A stretch of DNA of 64,000 nt from Streptomyces sp. NBC_01255 (GTDB lineage Bacteria > Actinomycetota > Actinomycetes > Streptomycetales > Streptomycetaceae): assembly GCF_036226445.1 (NCBI RefSeq), contig NZ_CP108474.1, positions 4,650,001 to 4,714,000 of the forward strand, given 5' to 3'. The notes below the pieces were generated by a model. It was given only the letters and a program-made list of their open reading frames with translations, was not told the origin of the DNA and did no database searches. The stretch's first letter is position 1, and each line of letters starts with the position of its first letter. Made by a program: the position numbers and the translations under genes. Shown here one piece after another: positions 25,322 to 34,048 of the stretch.

Positions 25322-25786
25322 ATGACCACGCTCAAGGAGAAGCTCAAGGCCGACCTCGACGCCGCGATCAGGGGGCGCGACGAACTGCGCTCCTCGACCC
25401 TGCGGCTGACCATCACCGCGATCACCATGGAGGAGGTCGCGGGCAAGTCCAAGCGCGAACTCTCCGACGACGAGGTGCTGAAGGTGATCGCCAAGGAGGC
25501 GAAGAAGCGCCGCGAGGCCGCGGAGGCCTTCGCCCAGGGCGGCCGTGCCGAGTCCGCGGAGCGGGAGCGCGCGGAGGGTGTCCTCCTCGACGCGTACCTG
25601 CCGAAGCAGCTCAGCGACGAGGAGCTCGACGGGATCGTCGCGTCGGCCGTCGAGGAGGCGAAGGCGGCGGGCGCCGAGGGGCCGCGTGCCATGGGTGCCG
25701 TCATGAAGATCGTGAGCCCGAAGGTGGCCGGCCAGGCCGACGGCGGCCGCGTCGCCGCCTCGGTGAAGAAGCTGCTCGCGGGCTGA
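25322..25786 (+). CDS. GatB/YqeY domain protein
   Basis: 154 residues from the ATG at 25322. The family shares its helical domain with the C-terminal end of the amidotransferase subunit GatB, which recognises tRNA, and may act on tRNA or as a chaperone. Conserved blocks: 'LKEKLKADLDAAIRGRDELR', 'STLRLTITAI' (usual RM..AI), 'RREAAEAFAQGGRAE' and the C-terminal 'GAVMKIVSPKVAGQADGGRV'. A long basic-acidic helix lies in between. It stands alone, divergent from the phosphoesterase (74 bp), with a shared terminator toward the PBP gene. Confidence 0.92.
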   Translation: MTTLKEKLKADLDAAIRGRDELRSSTLRLTITAITMEEVAGKSKRELSDDEVLKVIAKEAKKRREAAEAFAQGGRAESAERERAEGVLLDAYLPKQLSDEELDGIVASAVEEAKAAGAEGPRAMGAVMKIVSPKVAGQADGGRVAASVKKLLAG

Positions 25787-25811
25787 TCCGCCGCCGCGGA
25801 GTACGTACGAG

Positions 25812-25844
25812 GAAGGGCGCCCCACCGAGAGTGGGGCGCCCTTC
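25812..25844. terminator. Bidirectional terminator
   Basis: Perfect 14-bp arms (GAAGGGCGCCCCAC and complement) around CGAGA between the convergent YqeY and PBP genes. Confidence 0.9.
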
Positions 25845-25860
25845 GTCGTCATCCGTTACG

Positions 25861-28101
25861 TCAGCGGTTTCCGCCGCGGCGGTTGCCGTCGCCGTCTCCG
25901 AACATGTCCGGCGGGATCGTGATCCCCGGGAACGGGTTCGTCGGCGGCTTCGTGTCGCCGGGCTTGTTGTCGCCGGGCTTCTTCGGCTTGTTCGGGCCTT
26001 CGTCGCCCTCCTTCTCCTTTTCCTTGGGCTTCTCGGCCCGCGGTACGGAGATGGGGTTGAAGCGCGGCTTCTCGTCGTCCAGGGCGCCCGTCATCGCGAT
26101 CCGCCAGATGGGGCCGGGGAGGCAGCCACCGCAGACCTTGTCGTAGTAGACGCCGCCGATGGTGATGTCGAACATCTCGTCGCGCTTGCCGACGTCGTCG
26201 CCGACCCAGACGGCGGTGGACAGGTTCGGCGTGTAGCCGACGAACCAGGCGTCCTTGCGGCCTTCGGTGGTACCGGTCTTGCCCGCGTTGTCCCGGTCGC
26301 TCAGACCGGCCCGCGTACCGGTGCCGTCCTCGACAACGCCCTTCAGCATCTGGTTGATGGTGTCGGCGGTGCGGTCGGACATCGCGCGTGTGCACTTGGT
26401 CTGCGGCACGTTCAGCTTGTCGCCGTTGGCGCCCTTGATGGACTCGATGGCGACCGGAAGGCAGTAGATGCCGCGGTTGGCGAAGGTGGCGTAGACGGAG
26501 GCCATGTCGAGCGGGGTGCTCTCCAGGCTGCCGAGCGTGGCCGACGGGCTCTGCGCGATGCGCTTGCCCAGCTCGCGCTCGTAACCGACCTTGTTCGCCA
26601 TCGTCAGCGTCTCGCACAGGCCGGCCATCTGCTCCAGCTTGGCGAAGTACGTGTTGATGGACTTGCCGAGGGCGCTCGTCATGTCGTACGCCCCCTTCTC
26701 CGACTTGAGCTCGTTCTGGACGGACCAGTCGGCGTAGCCCGCCGGCTTGCCGTCGCAGCGCGTGAAGTCGTTCTCCTTCATGTTGATCTTCCACGGCGTG
26801 TCGAAGCTCTGCGCCGGGCTCAGACCCTTCTCCAAGGCGGCGGCGGCAGTGATCGGCTTGAAGGTCGAGCCGACCGGGAAGCCGAACGTGGTGCCGCCCA
26901 TCTTGCTGCCGACGGCGAGATTGAGCGTCGTCTGGTGCTGCTTCTGGTCCAGGCCGTACGGGCGGGACTGGCCCATCGAGAGGATCTTGCCGGTACCGGG
27001 CTGGACCTGGACGACGGCGGTCGCGACGCCGTCGTCCTTGTTGACCTTGGCCACCGCGGCCTCGTTGGCCGCCGCCTGCGCCTTCGGGGAGAGCGTGGTC
27101 CTGACGGTGAGACCGCCCAGGTTCCACAGCTTCTGCCGCTCCTCGGCCGTCTTCCCGAAGACCGGGTCGCTCAGGATCGTCTTGCGGACGTAGTCGCAGA
27201 AGAAGCCGGCGCCGTCGACGGCGGTGATGCAGCCGTTCTTCGGCGTCTTGACCTTCAGCTTCAGCGGCGCGGCCTTCGCCTTGTCCGCGTCCGCCTGGCT
27301 GATGTCCTTCACGTCGGCCATCCGCTGGAGGACCACGTTGCGGCGCTTGGTGGCTTCCTGGATGTCGTTGATCGGGTCGTAGCGGCTCGGCGACTGGACG
27401 AGCCCGGCCATCATCGCCGCCTCGCCCAGCTCCAGGTCGGCGGCCGGCTTGGAGAAGTACCGCTGGGAGGCGGCCTCGATGCCGTACGCCTGCTGACCGA
27501 AGAACGTGATGTTGAGGTAGTTCTCCAGGATCTTCTTCTTGCCCAGCTCCTCCTCGACCTGGATCGCGAACTTCAGCTCGCGGACCTTCCGGCCGATGGT
27601 CTGCTGGGTGGCCTGCGCGACCTTCTCCGGGTCGTCGCCCGCCTCCTCGACGAAGACGTTCTTCACGTACTGCTGGGTGAGCGTGGACGCGCCCTGCGCG
27701 ACCCCGCCCGACTGCGCGTTGCGGTTGATCGCGCGCAGCACGCCCTTGAGGTCGATCGCCCCGTGCTCGTAGAAGCGGCCGTCCTCGATCGCGACGATCG
27801 CCTTCTGCATGTACGGGGAGATCTTGTCCAGCGGGACGACCTTCCGGTCCCGCGAGTACACCGTGGCGAGGAGCCCGCCCTCGGCGTCGAGAATGGTGGT
27901 GCGCTGACTCAGCGGCGGGGTCTTCAGGTTGGAGGGAATCTCGTCGAATCCCTCGACCGTGCCCTTCGCGGCCAAGCCGAGTGCTCCGGCCGCGGGCAGG
28001 GCGATGCCCGCCAGCACGGCTCCGGAGAGCACACTGACACCGAGGAACTTGGCGGCCTGCTGGGTCCCGGTCAGACCACCGCCCGAGCGCTTCTTTGCCA
28101 T
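25861..28101 (-). CDS. Bifunctional penicillin-binding protein (glycosyltransferase and transpeptidase)
   Basis: Polymerises and cross-links peptidoglycan. 746 residues. After a membrane anchor (18-45) the GT51 domain shows the catalytic Glu in 'AIVAIEDGRFYEHGAID' and 'QGASTLTQQYVKN'. The transpeptidase domain has the active Ser in 'GSTFKPITAA', SxN as 'GKSINTYF' and KTG as 'GKTGTTEGRKDAWFVGYTP'. The C-terminus is a Lys/Pro/Gly-rich tail with no PASTA domain, unlike mycobacterial PonA2, which occupies the same place in the gene order. It diverges from wblA with 416 bp between. Confidence 0.96.
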   Translation of the reverse strand: MAKKRSGGGLTGTQQAAKFLGVSVLSGAVLAGIALPAAGALGLAAKGTVEGFDEIPSNLKTPPLSQRTTILDAEGGLLATVYSRDRKVVPLDKISPYMQKAIVAIEDGRFYEHGAIDLKGVLRAINRNAQSGGVAQGASTLTQQYVKNVFVEEAGDDPEKVAQATQQTIGRKVRELKFAIQVEEELGKKKILENYLNITFFGQQAYGIEAASQRYFSKPAADLELGEAAMMAGLVQSPSRYDPINDIQEATKRRNVVLQRMADVKDISQADADKAKAAPLKLKVKTPKNGCITAVDGAGFFCDYVRKTILSDPVFGKTAEERQKLWNLGGLTVRTTLSPKAQAAANEAAVAKVNKDDGVATAVVQVQPGTGKILSMGQSRPYGLDQKQHQTTLNLAVGSKMGGTTFGFPVGSTFKPITAAAALEKGLSPAQSFDTPWKINMKENDFTRCDGKPAGYADWSVQNELKSEKGAYDMTSALGKSINTYFAKLEQMAGLCETLTMANKVGYERELGKRIAQSPSATLGSLESTPLDMASVYATFANRGIYCLPVAIESIKGANGDKLNVPQTKCTRAMSDRTADTINQMLKGVVEDGTGTRAGLSDRDNAGKTGTTEGRKDAWFVGYTPNLSTAVWVGDDVGKRDEMFDITIGGVYYDKVCGGCLPGPIWRIAMTGALDDEKPRFNPISVPRAEKPKEKEKEGDEGPNKPKKPGDNKPGDTKPPTNPFPGITIPPDMFGDGDGNRRGGNR

Positions 28102-28517
28102 GGGGGCAGCCTACGTTCTCATTCGCCGGACACGCGTATATGCCTTGGCCTAAGCTGCTCACAACTGTCACAGCAGTGTGGTTTCGCATCAAGACCCGTG
28201 CGTGACATCGGCATGAATTCCCGTGACCCGAAACACGGGAAGCTCGTGTCCGTTTCCGGATCATGCGTCACCCGGTGCCCGAAGTGGCGCCGGTGAGGAA
28301 GGGCGTATCCATGGGGATATGTCCGCTATCACACGCATGTCCTTCGGTCACTCCCCTGGGTGATCTGACGCGTACGCATAGTCCGTTCGGGCCATTCAAG
28401 ATTGGGCCCGAAGGGGGTGTTGCGCTGTGCCCACCTTCCGTAACGTCCCAACTGGCAGCGGTGAATATGCCGCTGCCGCCGTGGGGGAGCCTCGATTCGG
28501 GAGAGGACGGCGCCGGT
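28102..28517. promoter_or_regulatory. Divergent control region of the PBP and wblA genes
   Basis: 416 bp without a gene. It contains a perfect inverted repeat TTCCCGTG (28218-28225) and CACGGGAA (28234-28241) with an eight-base spacer, and TCACAACTGTCACA near 28160. In S. coelicolor, wblA is controlled by several developmental regulators and has a long upstream region, so a multi-site control region is expected. Which sites act is not known from sequence. Confidence 0.5.
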
Positions 28518-28862
28518 ATGGGCTGGGTAGCTGACTGGAGTGCGCAGGCGGCCTGCCGCACTACCGATCCGGATGAACTTTTCGTGCAGGGAGCGGCGCA
28601 GAACAGGGCAAAGGCGGTGTGCACCGGATGTCCGGTGCGGACCGAGTGCCTCGCCGACGCCCTCGACAACCGCGTGGAGTTCGGTGTGTGGGGCGGCATG
28701 ACGGAGCGCGAGCGCCGTGCCCTGTTGCGCCGACGGCCGACCGTCACCTCGTGGCGCCGGCTCCTGGAGACCGCGCGGACGGAGTACGAGCGTGGTGCGG
28801 GCCTGCTGCCCGTGGCGATCGAGGACGACGCGACGTACGAGGCGTACGCCGCGGTCGGCTAG
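28518..28862 (+). CDS. wblA: WhiB-like iron-sulfur transcription factor WblA
   Basis: 114 residues from the ATG at 28518. Four cysteines at 13, 35, 38 and 44 (C-x21-C-x2-C-x5-C) hold the [4Fe-4S] cluster, the WhiB turn 'GVWGGMTERERR' is at 56-67, and a basic 'LLRRRPTVTSW' follows for DNA binding. The sequence is that of WblA, which in S. coelicolor represses antibiotic production and is needed for switching of aerial hyphae to spores. It occupies the place of whiB4 in mycobacteria, between PBP and ArsA genes. The frame is open far upstream, but the conserved protein starts here; longer starts have no good binding site. Confidence 0.95.
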   Translation: MGWVADWSAQAACRTTDPDELFVQGAAQNRAKAVCTGCPVRTECLADALDNRVEFGVWGGMTERERRALLRRRPTVTSWRRLLETARTEYERGAGLLPVAIEDDATYEAYAAVG

Positions 28863-28897
28863 TCCCCGACCGGCAGGTACGGGGACGGTGGCTCAGC

Positions 28898-30325
28898 TCA
28901 GGCCGAGGGCATCCGCCCGGCCGTGAGCCGGTCACCGATGGCCCGCAGCCCGGCGAGGTCGTGCACATCGCCGGGCAGGGCGGCCACTTCGGCCACCGCC
29001 ACCTCGGGGTGGAGCGCGGTGAAGCGGTCGCGTGTGCGCTGCTCACGCGCGAGCACCCGCATGCGCTCGGCATGCAGGCGCAGAAGTCCCGCGGTGAGAT
29101 GTCGTACGTCTACGTCTGTGTATGCGTCTGTGTCTACGTCTGGGTGCTGTGCGGCCGGTTCGGCTGTGGGGGCAGCCTCGGGTACGGAACATACGGCGGC
29201 GGTGGCGAGTTCAGACAGCTCGGGCGACGTGGCCGGGGAGCCACTCCGTCCAGTCTTCCCGTCGCCCCGATCCGTCATGCGCCCCTCGTCAAGATTTTCC
29301 GCGGCGGCCCGCGCCCGCTCGGCCGAGAGGCCGGCCGCGCCGCTGCCGTGGACACGGTTGAGGACGAGACCCGCCAGCGGCATCTCCTCGGCCGCCAGCC
29401 GCTCCACGAAGTACGCGGCCTCGCGCAGCGCGTCCCGCTCCGGCGTGGCGACGACGAGGAAGGCCGTGCCCGGGGCCTGGAGCAGCCGGTACGTGGCGTC
29501 GGCGCGGGTCCGGAAGCCGCCGAACATCGTGTCCATCGCCGCGACGAAGGTCTGCACGTCCTTGAGGAACTGACCCCCGAGCAGCTTCCCGAGCGTCCCC
29601 GTCATCATCGACATGCCGACGTTGAGGAACTTCATGCCGGCCCGGCCGCCCACCTTCGCCGGGGCCATGAGCAGCTTGATGAACTTCCCGTCGAGGAAGG
29701 ACCCCAGCCGCTTCGGCGCGTCCAGGAAGTCCAGGGCGGAGCGGGACGGCGGCGTGTCGACCACGATGAGGTCCCACTCGTCGCGCGCCCGGAGCTGGCC
29801 CAGCTTCTCCATCGCCATGTACTCCTGCGTACCGGCGAACCCGGCCGACAGGGACTGGTAGAAGGGGTTCTCCAGGATCGCCCGGGCCCGCTCGGGGTCC
29901 GCGTGCGCCTCGACGATCTCGTCGAAGGTCCGCTTCATGTCGAGCATCATGGCGTGCAGTTCGCCGCCGTCGGACCCCTTGATCCCGTCCACCTTGCGGG
30001 GCGTGTTGTCGAGGGAGTCGATGCCCATGGACTGGGCGAGGCGGCGCGCCGGGTCGATGGTGAGCACGACCACCCGTCGGCCGCGCTCCGCCGCCCGTAC
30101 GCCGAGGGCCGCCGCCGTGGTCGTCTTGCCGACCCCGCCCGCGCCGCAGCAGACGATGATGCGGGTGCCCCGGTCGTCGATGAGCGGATCGAGCTCCAGG
30201 ACGGGGACAGCGTCGAACCCGGTGGTGTCCGGGTCGGGGACAGCGTCGAACCCGGTCGTGTCCGGTGTTTCCGGCCCGGTCGTGTCGTGGGCGGGTCTTT
30301 TCGGTCCGGTCGCCTTCTCCGTCAC
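28898..30325 (-). CDS. ArsA/GET3-like ATPase, second of a pair
   Basis: 475 residues from a GTG whose last two bases overlap the stop of the first ATPase gene. The first 50 residues contain a direct repeat 'DTTGFDAVP'. The deviant Walker A 'CCGAGGVGKTTTAAAL' is near 60, followed by 'VLTIDPARRLAQSMGIDS', switch I, and 'DLIVVDTPPSRSALDFLDAP' for switch II. The C-terminal 150 residues are extra, with variable Ala/Thr/Asp-rich spacing. Actinobacterial ArsA pairs sit beside WhiB genes (Rv3679-Rv3680 in M. tuberculosis) and form a heterodimer; what they move or insert is not settled. Convergent with wblA. Confidence 0.92.
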   Translation of the reverse strand: MTEKATGPKRPAHDTTGPETPDTTGFDAVPDPDTTGFDAVPVLELDPLIDDRGTRIIVCCGAGGVGKTTTAAALGVRAAERGRRVVVLTIDPARRLAQSMGIDSLDNTPRKVDGIKGSDGGELHAMMLDMKRTFDEIVEAHADPERARAILENPFYQSLSAGFAGTQEYMAMEKLGQLRARDEWDLIVVDTPPSRSALDFLDAPKRLGSFLDGKFIKLLMAPAKVGGRAGMKFLNVGMSMMTGTLGKLLGGQFLKDVQTFVAAMDTMFGGFRTRADATYRLLQAPGTAFLVVATPERDALREAAYFVERLAAEEMPLAGLVLNRVHGSGAAGLSAERARAAAENLDEGRMTDRGDGKTGRSGSPATSPELSELATAAVCSVPEAAPTAEPAAQHPDVDTDAYTDVDVRHLTAGLLRLHAERMRVLAREQRTRDRFTALHPEVAVAEVAALPGDVHDLAGLRAIGDRLTAGRMPSA

Positions 30326-31284
30326 GCGCCCACCCCTTGCTTCCGCAGTTCCTTCGCCAGCCGGTAGAGCCCTGCGATGTCCCCGCCGTCCCCGAGGAAG
30401 GGGAGCTCGTACGAGGGCACGTCGATGCCGTCCAGGACCGCGCGCTGCTCCCGCTCCAGCTCCACCCGCCGGGCGTGCTCGGCCGCCTGGTCGAGGAGCG
30501 GTTCGACGAGCCGCGAGCCGCCCGCGACGCCGACGGAGGCCAGGCTCCGCGCGATCGCGTCCCGGTGGTCGCCGGAGGCGGCCCGTACCGCCGCCTCGTC
30601 GAGGACGTGCGGGCGGACCATGTTCACCACGACCCGCCCCACCGGCAGTTCGGCGGCGCGGAGCTCCGCGATGCCGTCCGCCGTCTCCTGGACCGGCATC
30701 TCCTCCAGGAGCGTCACCAGATGGACCGCCGTCTCGGGCGACTTGAGGACCCGCATGACGGCCTGCGCCTGGTTGTATATCGGGCCGATCCTGGCCAGGC
30801 CCGCCACCTCGTCGTTGACGTTGAGGAAGCGGGTGATGCGGCCGGTGGGCGGCGCGTCCATGACCACGTGGTCGTAGGTGTGGCCGCCGTGCTTCTCGCG
30901 CCGTCTGACCGCCTCGCACGCCTTGCCGGTCAACAGGACGTCCCGTACCCCCGGCGCTATCGTCGTCGCGAAGTCGATCGCCCCGAGCTTCTTCAGGGCC
31001 CGCCCCGCGGTGCCCAGTTTGTAGAACATCTGGAGGTAGTCGAGGAGCGCGCGCTCGGCGTCGATCGCCAGCGCGTACACCTCGCCGCCGCCCGGCGCGA
31101 CGGCGATCTTGCGCTCCTCGTACGGAAGCGCTTCCGTCTCGAAGAGCTGTGCGATGCCCTGTCTGCCTTCGACCTCGACGAGGAGGGTGCGTTTGCCCTC
31201 CGTCGCGAGGGCGAGCGCGAGGGCCGCGGCGACCGTCGTCTTACCGGTACCGCCCTTTCCGCTGACGACCTGGAGCCTGCTCAC
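30322..31284 (-). CDS. ArsA/GET3-like ATPase, first of a pair
   Basis: 320 residues from a GTG at 31284. 'RLQVVSGKGGTGKTTVAAAL' is the Walker A at the N-terminus, with both lysines. 'LLVEVEGRQGIAQLFETEAL' and 'DHVVMDAPPTGRITRFLNVN' are switch regions. The C-terminus has long helices. Its stop overlaps the start of the second ATPase (GTGA), so the pair is translated together, which suits a complex of two different subunits. It is divergent from DUF4177 and RidA genes with 73 bp between. Arsenite resistance is not implied: no arsB/arsR here. Confidence 0.92.
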   Translation of the reverse strand: MSRLQVVSGKGGTGKTTVAAALALALATEGKRTLLVEVEGRQGIAQLFETEALPYEERKIAVAPGGGEVYALAIDAERALLDYLQMFYKLGTAGRALKKLGAIDFATTIAPGVRDVLLTGKACEAVRRREKHGGHTYDHVVMDAPPTGRITRFLNVNDEVAGLARIGPIYNQAQAVMRVLKSPETAVHLVTLLEEMPVQETADGIAELRAAELPVGRVVVNMVRPHVLDEAAVRAASGDHRDAIARSLASVGVAGGSRLVEPLLDQAAEHARRVELEREQRAVLDGIDVPSYELPFLGDGGDIAGLYRLAKELRKQGVGA

Positions 31285-31357
31285 GCTGTCGAGCCTAACC
31301 ACTGGCGGCGGCGCCCAATCAGGAGGCCGCCCCACGGCAGCGGATACAGTCGCCTCC

Positions 31358-31516
31358 ATGACCAAGTGGGAGTACGTCACGGTGCCGCTTCTGGTGCACG
31401 CGACGAAGCAGATTCTGGACACCTGGGGCGAGGACGGCTGGGAGCTCGTCCAGGTCGTGCCCGGGCCGAACAACCCCGAGCAGCTCGTGGCCTACCTGAA
31501 GCGGGCCAAGTCGTGA
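31358..31516 (+). CDS. DUF4177 domain protein
   Basis: 52 residues: 'MTKWEYVTVPLLVHATKQIL' and 'TWGEDGWELVQVVPGPN' form the strand-helix-strand of DUF4177, a small fold with the conserved GWEL turn. The ATG at 31358 and the GTGA overlap with the next gene are clear. The same small gene lies between RidA and ArsA genes in mycobacteria (Rv3678A), so it is an old part of this block. Function unknown; translated together with the RidA protein. Confidence 0.9.
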   Translation: MTKWEYVTVPLLVHATKQILDTWGEDGWELVQVVPGPNNPEQLVAYLKRAKS

Positions 31517-31983
31517 GCGGGGCCGTGGAGGCGAAGCTCGCCGAGCTCGGCCTGACCCTGCCGGAGGTCGTGCCCCCGTTGGCCGCGTACCAGCCGGCCG
31601 TGCAGTCGGGCGTGTACGTCTACACCTCGGGCCAGCTCCCGATGGTGGGGGGCAAGCTCTCGGTGACCGGCAAGGTCGGCGACGAGGTCACCGCCGAGGA
31701 GGCCAAGCAGCTCGCGGCCACCTGCGCGCTGAACGCCCTCGCGGCCGTGAAGTCGGTCGCCGGTGACCTGGACCGGATCAAGCGGGTCGTGAAGGTCGTG
31801 GGCTTCGTCGCCTCCGCCTCCGACTTCACCGGGCAGCCGGCCGTCATCAACGGCGCCAGCGAGCTGCTCGGCGCGGTCCTCGGCGACAAGGGCGTGCACG
31901 CGCGCAGCGCCGTCGGCGTGGCCGTGCTGCCGCTCGACGCGCCGGTCGAGGTCGAGGTCCAGGTGGAGCTCGTCGAGGCCTGA
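31513..31983 (+). CDS. RidA family protein (reactive enamine/imine deaminase)
   Basis: 156 residues from a GTG overlapping the DUF4177 stop. RidA proteins hydrolyse 2-aminoacrylate and other enamines released by PLP enzymes. The YjgF fold shows 'VYVYTSGQLPMVGGKLSVTG', 'NALAAVKSVAGDLDRIKRVV' and 'HARSAVGVAVLPLDAPVEVE'. The catalytic Arg is in 'HARSAVGVAVLPL' (usual R-x-x-V...LP). It belongs to the longer YjgF subgroup. A hairpin follows 28 bp after the stop. Confidence 0.92.
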   Translation: MSGAVEAKLAELGLTLPEVVPPLAAYQPAVQSGVYVYTSGQLPMVGGKLSVTGKVGDEVTAEEAKQLAATCALNALAAVKSVAGDLDRIKRVVKVVGFVASASDFTGQPAVINGASELLGAVLGDKGVHARSAVGVAVLPLDAPVEVEVQVELVEA

Positions 31984-32010
31984 CCCCCTGGCCTCCCAAT
32001 TCGTTCGTGA

Positions 32011-32058
32011 AGAGCCGGTTCCTTCGTGCGAGTTCCTTCGTGCGAGGGAACCGGCTCT
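32011..32058 (+). terminator. Terminator after the RidA gene
   Basis: Perfect 12-bp arms (AGAGCCGGTTCC and complement) enclose a 24-base loop in which TTCCTTCGTGCGAG is partly duplicated. The long loop is unusual, but the stem is strong. Confidence 0.75.
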
Positions 32059-32146
32059 CCTGCGTTCCCGCCGCTCCCCGGCCTTCCGCCGGCGAGCGGC
32101 CATTCCGGCCCTCGTGGATTTCGGTGCTTGCGCATAGCATCCGCCC

Positions 32147-33034
32147 ATGCCGCCCAAGTCGAATGCTCAGCCGAACGGTCAGTGGTACCCGCCGGAATGG
32201 CCCGACCGCATCCGCGCCCTCGCCGCGGGCGAGCTCACCCCGGTGAGCCCCCGGCGCGCCGCCACCGTGCTCATCCTGCGGGACGGGGCAGCGGGGCCCG
32301 ACGTGCACATGCTGCGCCGTCGCGCCTCGATGGCCTTCGCGGGCGGCGCGTACGCCTACCCCGGCGGCGGGGTCGACCCGCGCGACGAGCACCCGGTGCG
32401 CTGGGCGGGGCCCTCGCTCGACGAGTGGGCCGGGCGCCTCGGCCTCGACGACCCCGCGCAGGCCCAGGCCGTGGTCTGCGCCGCCGTACGCGAGACGTAC
32501 GAGGAGGCGGGCGTCCTGCTCGCCGGGGACACCGCGGACAGCGTGGTCGGCGACACCACCGGCGAGGACTGGGAGCGGGACCGGGAGGCGCTCGTCGCCC
32601 GGGAGCTGTCCTTCGCCGACTTCCTCGACCGGCGCGGGCTCGTCCTGCGCTCGGACCTGCTCGGCGCGTGGGCCCGCTGGATCACCCCGGAGTTCGAGCA
32701 GCGGCGCTACGACACGTGGTTCTTCGTGGCCGCGCTGCCGGCCGGGCAGCGCACCCGGAACGCCTCCACGGAGGCGGACCGCACGGTCTGGATCCGCCCG
32801 GCGGAGGCCGCCGCCGGCTATGACCGCGGCGAGCTGACGATGATGCCGCCGACGATCTCGACCCTGCGCACCCTGGAGCCGTACGGCACGGCCGCCGAGG
32901 CGCTGGAGGCGGCCGGGGGCCAGGACATGACCCCCGTGCTCGCACAGGCGCGTCTGGAGGGCGACGAGCTGGTCCTGAGCTGGCCGGGGCACGAGGAGTT
33001 CACCAAGATCATCCCGGTCGGGGGTACGCGATGA
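32147..33034 (+). CDS. NUDIX hydrolase
   Basis: 295 residues from the ATG at 32147. The NUDIX helix is 'VRETYEEAGVLLAG', the REx2EExGU core, with the preceding Gly-rich loop 'FAGGAYAYPGGGVDPRDE', so the box is stretched by an insert of about 60 residues between its two halves. Such long NUDIX proteins often act on CoA derivatives or dinucleotides; the substrate is not clear here. No binding site precedes the start, so translation may be leaderless. The stop overlaps the metallo-hydrolase start (ATGA); the two are co-translated. Confidence 0.9.
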   Translation: MPPKSNAQPNGQWYPPEWPDRIRALAAGELTPVSPRRAATVLILRDGAAGPDVHMLRRRASMAFAGGAYAYPGGGVDPRDEHPVRWAGPSLDEWAGRLGLDDPAQAQAVVCAAVRETYEEAGVLLAGDTADSVVGDTTGEDWERDREALVARELSFADFLDRRGLVLRSDLLGAWARWITPEFEQRRYDTWFFVAALPAGQRTRNASTEADRTVWIRPAEAAAGYDRGELTMMPPTISTLRTLEPYGTAAEALEAAGGQDMTPVLAQARLEGDELVLSWPGHEEFTKIIPVGGTR

Positions 33035-33861
33035 GCGACGCCGCCGCCCTGCCCGGGCAGCCGCGCGGGCTCGTCGTCTCCGGGCCCGCGACCGCCCGCG
33101 CCGTGAACGTCCTCGCGCCGAACCCGTCCGCGATGACCCTCGACGGCACGAACACCTGGCTCCTCTCCGAGCCCGGCTCCGACCTCGCCGTCGTCGTCGA
33201 CCCGGGGCCGCTCGACGAGGGCCATCTGCGCCATGTCGTCGAGACCGCCGAGAAGCTCGGCAAGCGGGTCGCGCTCACCCTGCTCACCCACGGCCACCCG
33301 GACCACGCGGAGGGCGCGGGACGCTTCGCCGAGCTGACCGGGACCGCCGTACGGGCCCTCGACCCGGCGCTGCGGCTCGGCGACGAGGGGCTCGGCGAGG
33401 GGGACGTGGTGACGGTCGGCGGCCTGGAGCTGCGGGTCGTCCCGACGCCCGGGCACACCTCGGACTCGCTCTCCTTCCATCTGCCCGCCGACCGGGCGGT
33501 CCTGACGGGGGACACGATCCTGGGGCGCGGCACGACGATGGTCGCGCATCCGGACGGGCGGCTCGGCGACTACCTGGACTCGCTGCGGCGGCTGCGCTCG
33601 CTCACCGTCGACGACGGGGTGCACACGGTCCTGCCGGGGCACGGGCCGGTCCTGGAGGACGCGCAGGGGGCCGTGGAGTTCTATCTGGCGCACCGGGCGA
33701 ACCGGCTCGCCCAGGTCGAGACGGCGGTCGAGAGCGGCCACCGGACGGCGGCCGAGGTCGTCGCGCACGTGTACGCGGACGTGGACCGCTCGCTGTGGCC
33801 GGCCGCGGAGCTGTCCGTGCGGGCGCAGCTGGAGTACCTGCGGGAGCGCGGCCTGGTGTAG
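33031..33861 (+). CDS. MBL-fold metallo-hydrolase (glyoxalase II-like)
   Basis: 276 residues from the ATG overlapping the NUDIX stop. Zinc ligands are clear: 'LLTHGHPDHAEGAGR' (HxHxDH), 'VPTPGHTSDSL', 'VLTGDTILGRG' and 'VLPGHGPV'. The C-terminal helical region of the LACTB2/glyoxalase-II subgroup follows. It corresponds by position to mycobacterial Rv3677c, next to the crp gene. Substrate unknown: thioesters or RNA have been reported in the family. Followed by a tandem repeat and then the SPFH gene. Confidence 0.93.
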   Translation: MSDAAALPGQPRGLVVSGPATARAVNVLAPNPSAMTLDGTNTWLLSEPGSDLAVVVDPGPLDEGHLRHVVETAEKLGKRVALTLLTHGHPDHAEGAGRFAELTGTAVRALDPALRLGDEGLGEGDVVTVGGLELRVVPTPGHTSDSLSFHLPADRAVLTGDTILGRGTTMVAHPDGRLGDYLDSLRRLRSLTVDDGVHTVLPGHGPVLEDAQGAVEFYLAHRANRLAQVETAVESGHRTAAEVVAHVYADVDRSLWPAAELSVRAQLEYLRERGLV

Positions 33862-33880
33862 GGCGGGCCCGGCCGGCGGA

Positions 33881-33931
33881 GGCGGGGCGGAGGTGAAGGC
33901 GGGGCGGGGGTGAAGGCGGGGCGGGGCGCAA
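33881..33931. repeat. Three tandem copies of a 17-bp unit
   Basis: The unit GGCGGGGCGGAGGTGAA repeats at 33881, 33898 and 33915 with few changes in the last copy. It begins 20 bp after the metallo-hydrolase stop, in the space before the SPFH gene. Copy number may vary between strains. Confidence 0.85.
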
Positions 33932-34048
33932 GGCCCGGCTTCGGGGACGTCACGATCCTGTCCCGAGGCTGACCCCGACGCTTCGGCGTTCTTGACCCGT
34001 GCTTTACGCTCCGCTTACTTCTGGCCGTAGCTTTCGGGGGGATCGCCC

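Noticed and set aside
25831..28296. Long plus-strand open frame opposite the PBP gene
   Set aside because: Antisense shadow; the minus strand shows intact GT51 and transpeptidase motifs.
30322..31284. Arsenite export system suggested by ArsA homology
   Set aside because: No arsB, arsC or arsR and the pair is in the conserved WhiB-linked position, so arsenic resistance is not supported.
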